Shown piece after piece: positions 5,735 through 5,832 of a DNA stretch of 5,832 nucleotides (positions are counted from its first letter, which is position 1; every line of letters begins with the position of its first letter). The position numbers were made by a program, and so were the translations under genes. This DNA comes from Pseudomonadota bacterium (GTDB lineage Bacteria; Myxococcota_A; Polyangia; Haliangiales; Haliangiaceae). The DNA is taken from the NCBI GenBank assembly GCA_023386455.1, contig JAEWJO010000744.1, positions 1 to 5,832 on the forward strand, read 5' to 3'. Under the pieces are notes generated by a model. That model was given only the letters and a program-made list of their open reading frames with translations. It was not told the DNA's origin and did not search any database.

Positions 5735-5832
5735 GTGACCGTGGTGATGATGTGCGGGCGGCGGTGCGTTCTCGCGCGCCTTCGGGACGTCCGTGTAGGT
5801 GACGACGCCGGCGCGCAGCGACGGAGGTGGAC
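5732..5832 (-). CDS. C-terminal end of an unidentified protein with a His-rich tail (partial, runs off the right edge)
   Basis: In the minus-strand frame ending at TGA 5734-5732, the last 32 complete codons encode a peptide that includes LRAGVVTYTDVPKAREN and ends PPPAHHHHGH. Third positions are mostly G or C and the frame joins the TolC start by a TGATG overlap, so this is almost certainly the real upstream gene of the operon. The tail has five His in the last six residues, which could bind copper, nickel, zinc or another metal; similar His-rich ends occur on several metal-handling proteins. I do not recognise the family from this fragment. By position it could be a periplasmic metal-binding protein or an efflux adaptor, but neither is shown by the sequence. 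Confidence 0.75.
   Translation of the reverse strand, partial: PPPSLRAGVVTYTDVPKARENAPPPAHHHHGH

Noticed and set aside
3726..5738. A 670-codon open frame on the plus strand opposite the oxidase and TolC genes
   Set aside because: It is antisense to two clear genes with intact family motifs; its product is Arg/Ala/Asp-rich with no recognisable domain. Long antisense frames are expected when third codon positions are nearly all G or C.

Overview
The window comes from a very GC-rich Gram-negative bacterium. Third codon positions in every gene are almost all G or C, and there is an outer-membrane TonB-dependent receptor and a TolC-type outer-membrane channel. The general look (high GC, long antisense shadow frames, lipoprotein channel, Tat-exported copper enzyme) would fit a myxobacterium-like deltaproteobacterium or another high-GC proteobacterium. 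No marker gene fixes the taxon.

Layout, left to right. Positions 2-133 look like the 3' end of an unidentified plus-strand gene. After 41 bases comes a complete TonB-dependent receptor (175-2397, +) with a signal peptide, a low-complexity linker, a TonB box, a His-rich plug and a barrel ending in an aromatic residue. After 46 bases comes a YdjA-like nitroreductase (2444-3037, +). Its stop is one base away from the stop of the next gene, which runs the other way. The minus strand, read right to left, holds the C-terminal end of an unknown protein with a His-rich tail (5832-5732), then a TolC-family lipoprotein channel (5732-4341), then a Tat-exported two-domain multicopper oxidase with a Met-rich tail (4331-3039).

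The three minus-strand genes are packed as one operon. The first stop overlaps the TolC start by one base (TGATG). The Shine-Dalgarno of the oxidase overlaps the TolC stop codon. The likely theme is periplasmic copper handling. The oxidase would oxidise Cu(I) and take up copper through its Met-rich tail, the channel would export material across the outer membrane, and the His-tailed protein may bind metal. The convergent plus-strand receptor has a plug rich in His plus one Cys, so it may also deal with a metal or metal complex; this is inference. No inner-membrane pump, adaptor or regulator is visible, and promoters for both transcription units probably lie outside the window.

The region is compact: no stretch over 50 bases lacks a gene. 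No RNA gene, insertion sequence, CRISPR array or integration site was seen. The most interesting points are the coupled His-tail/TolC/oxidase operon, the oxidase's two-domain layout with a 108-residue Met-rich tail, the receptor's His/Cys plug and long pre-TonB-box linker, and an inverted repeat centred on the convergent stop codons.
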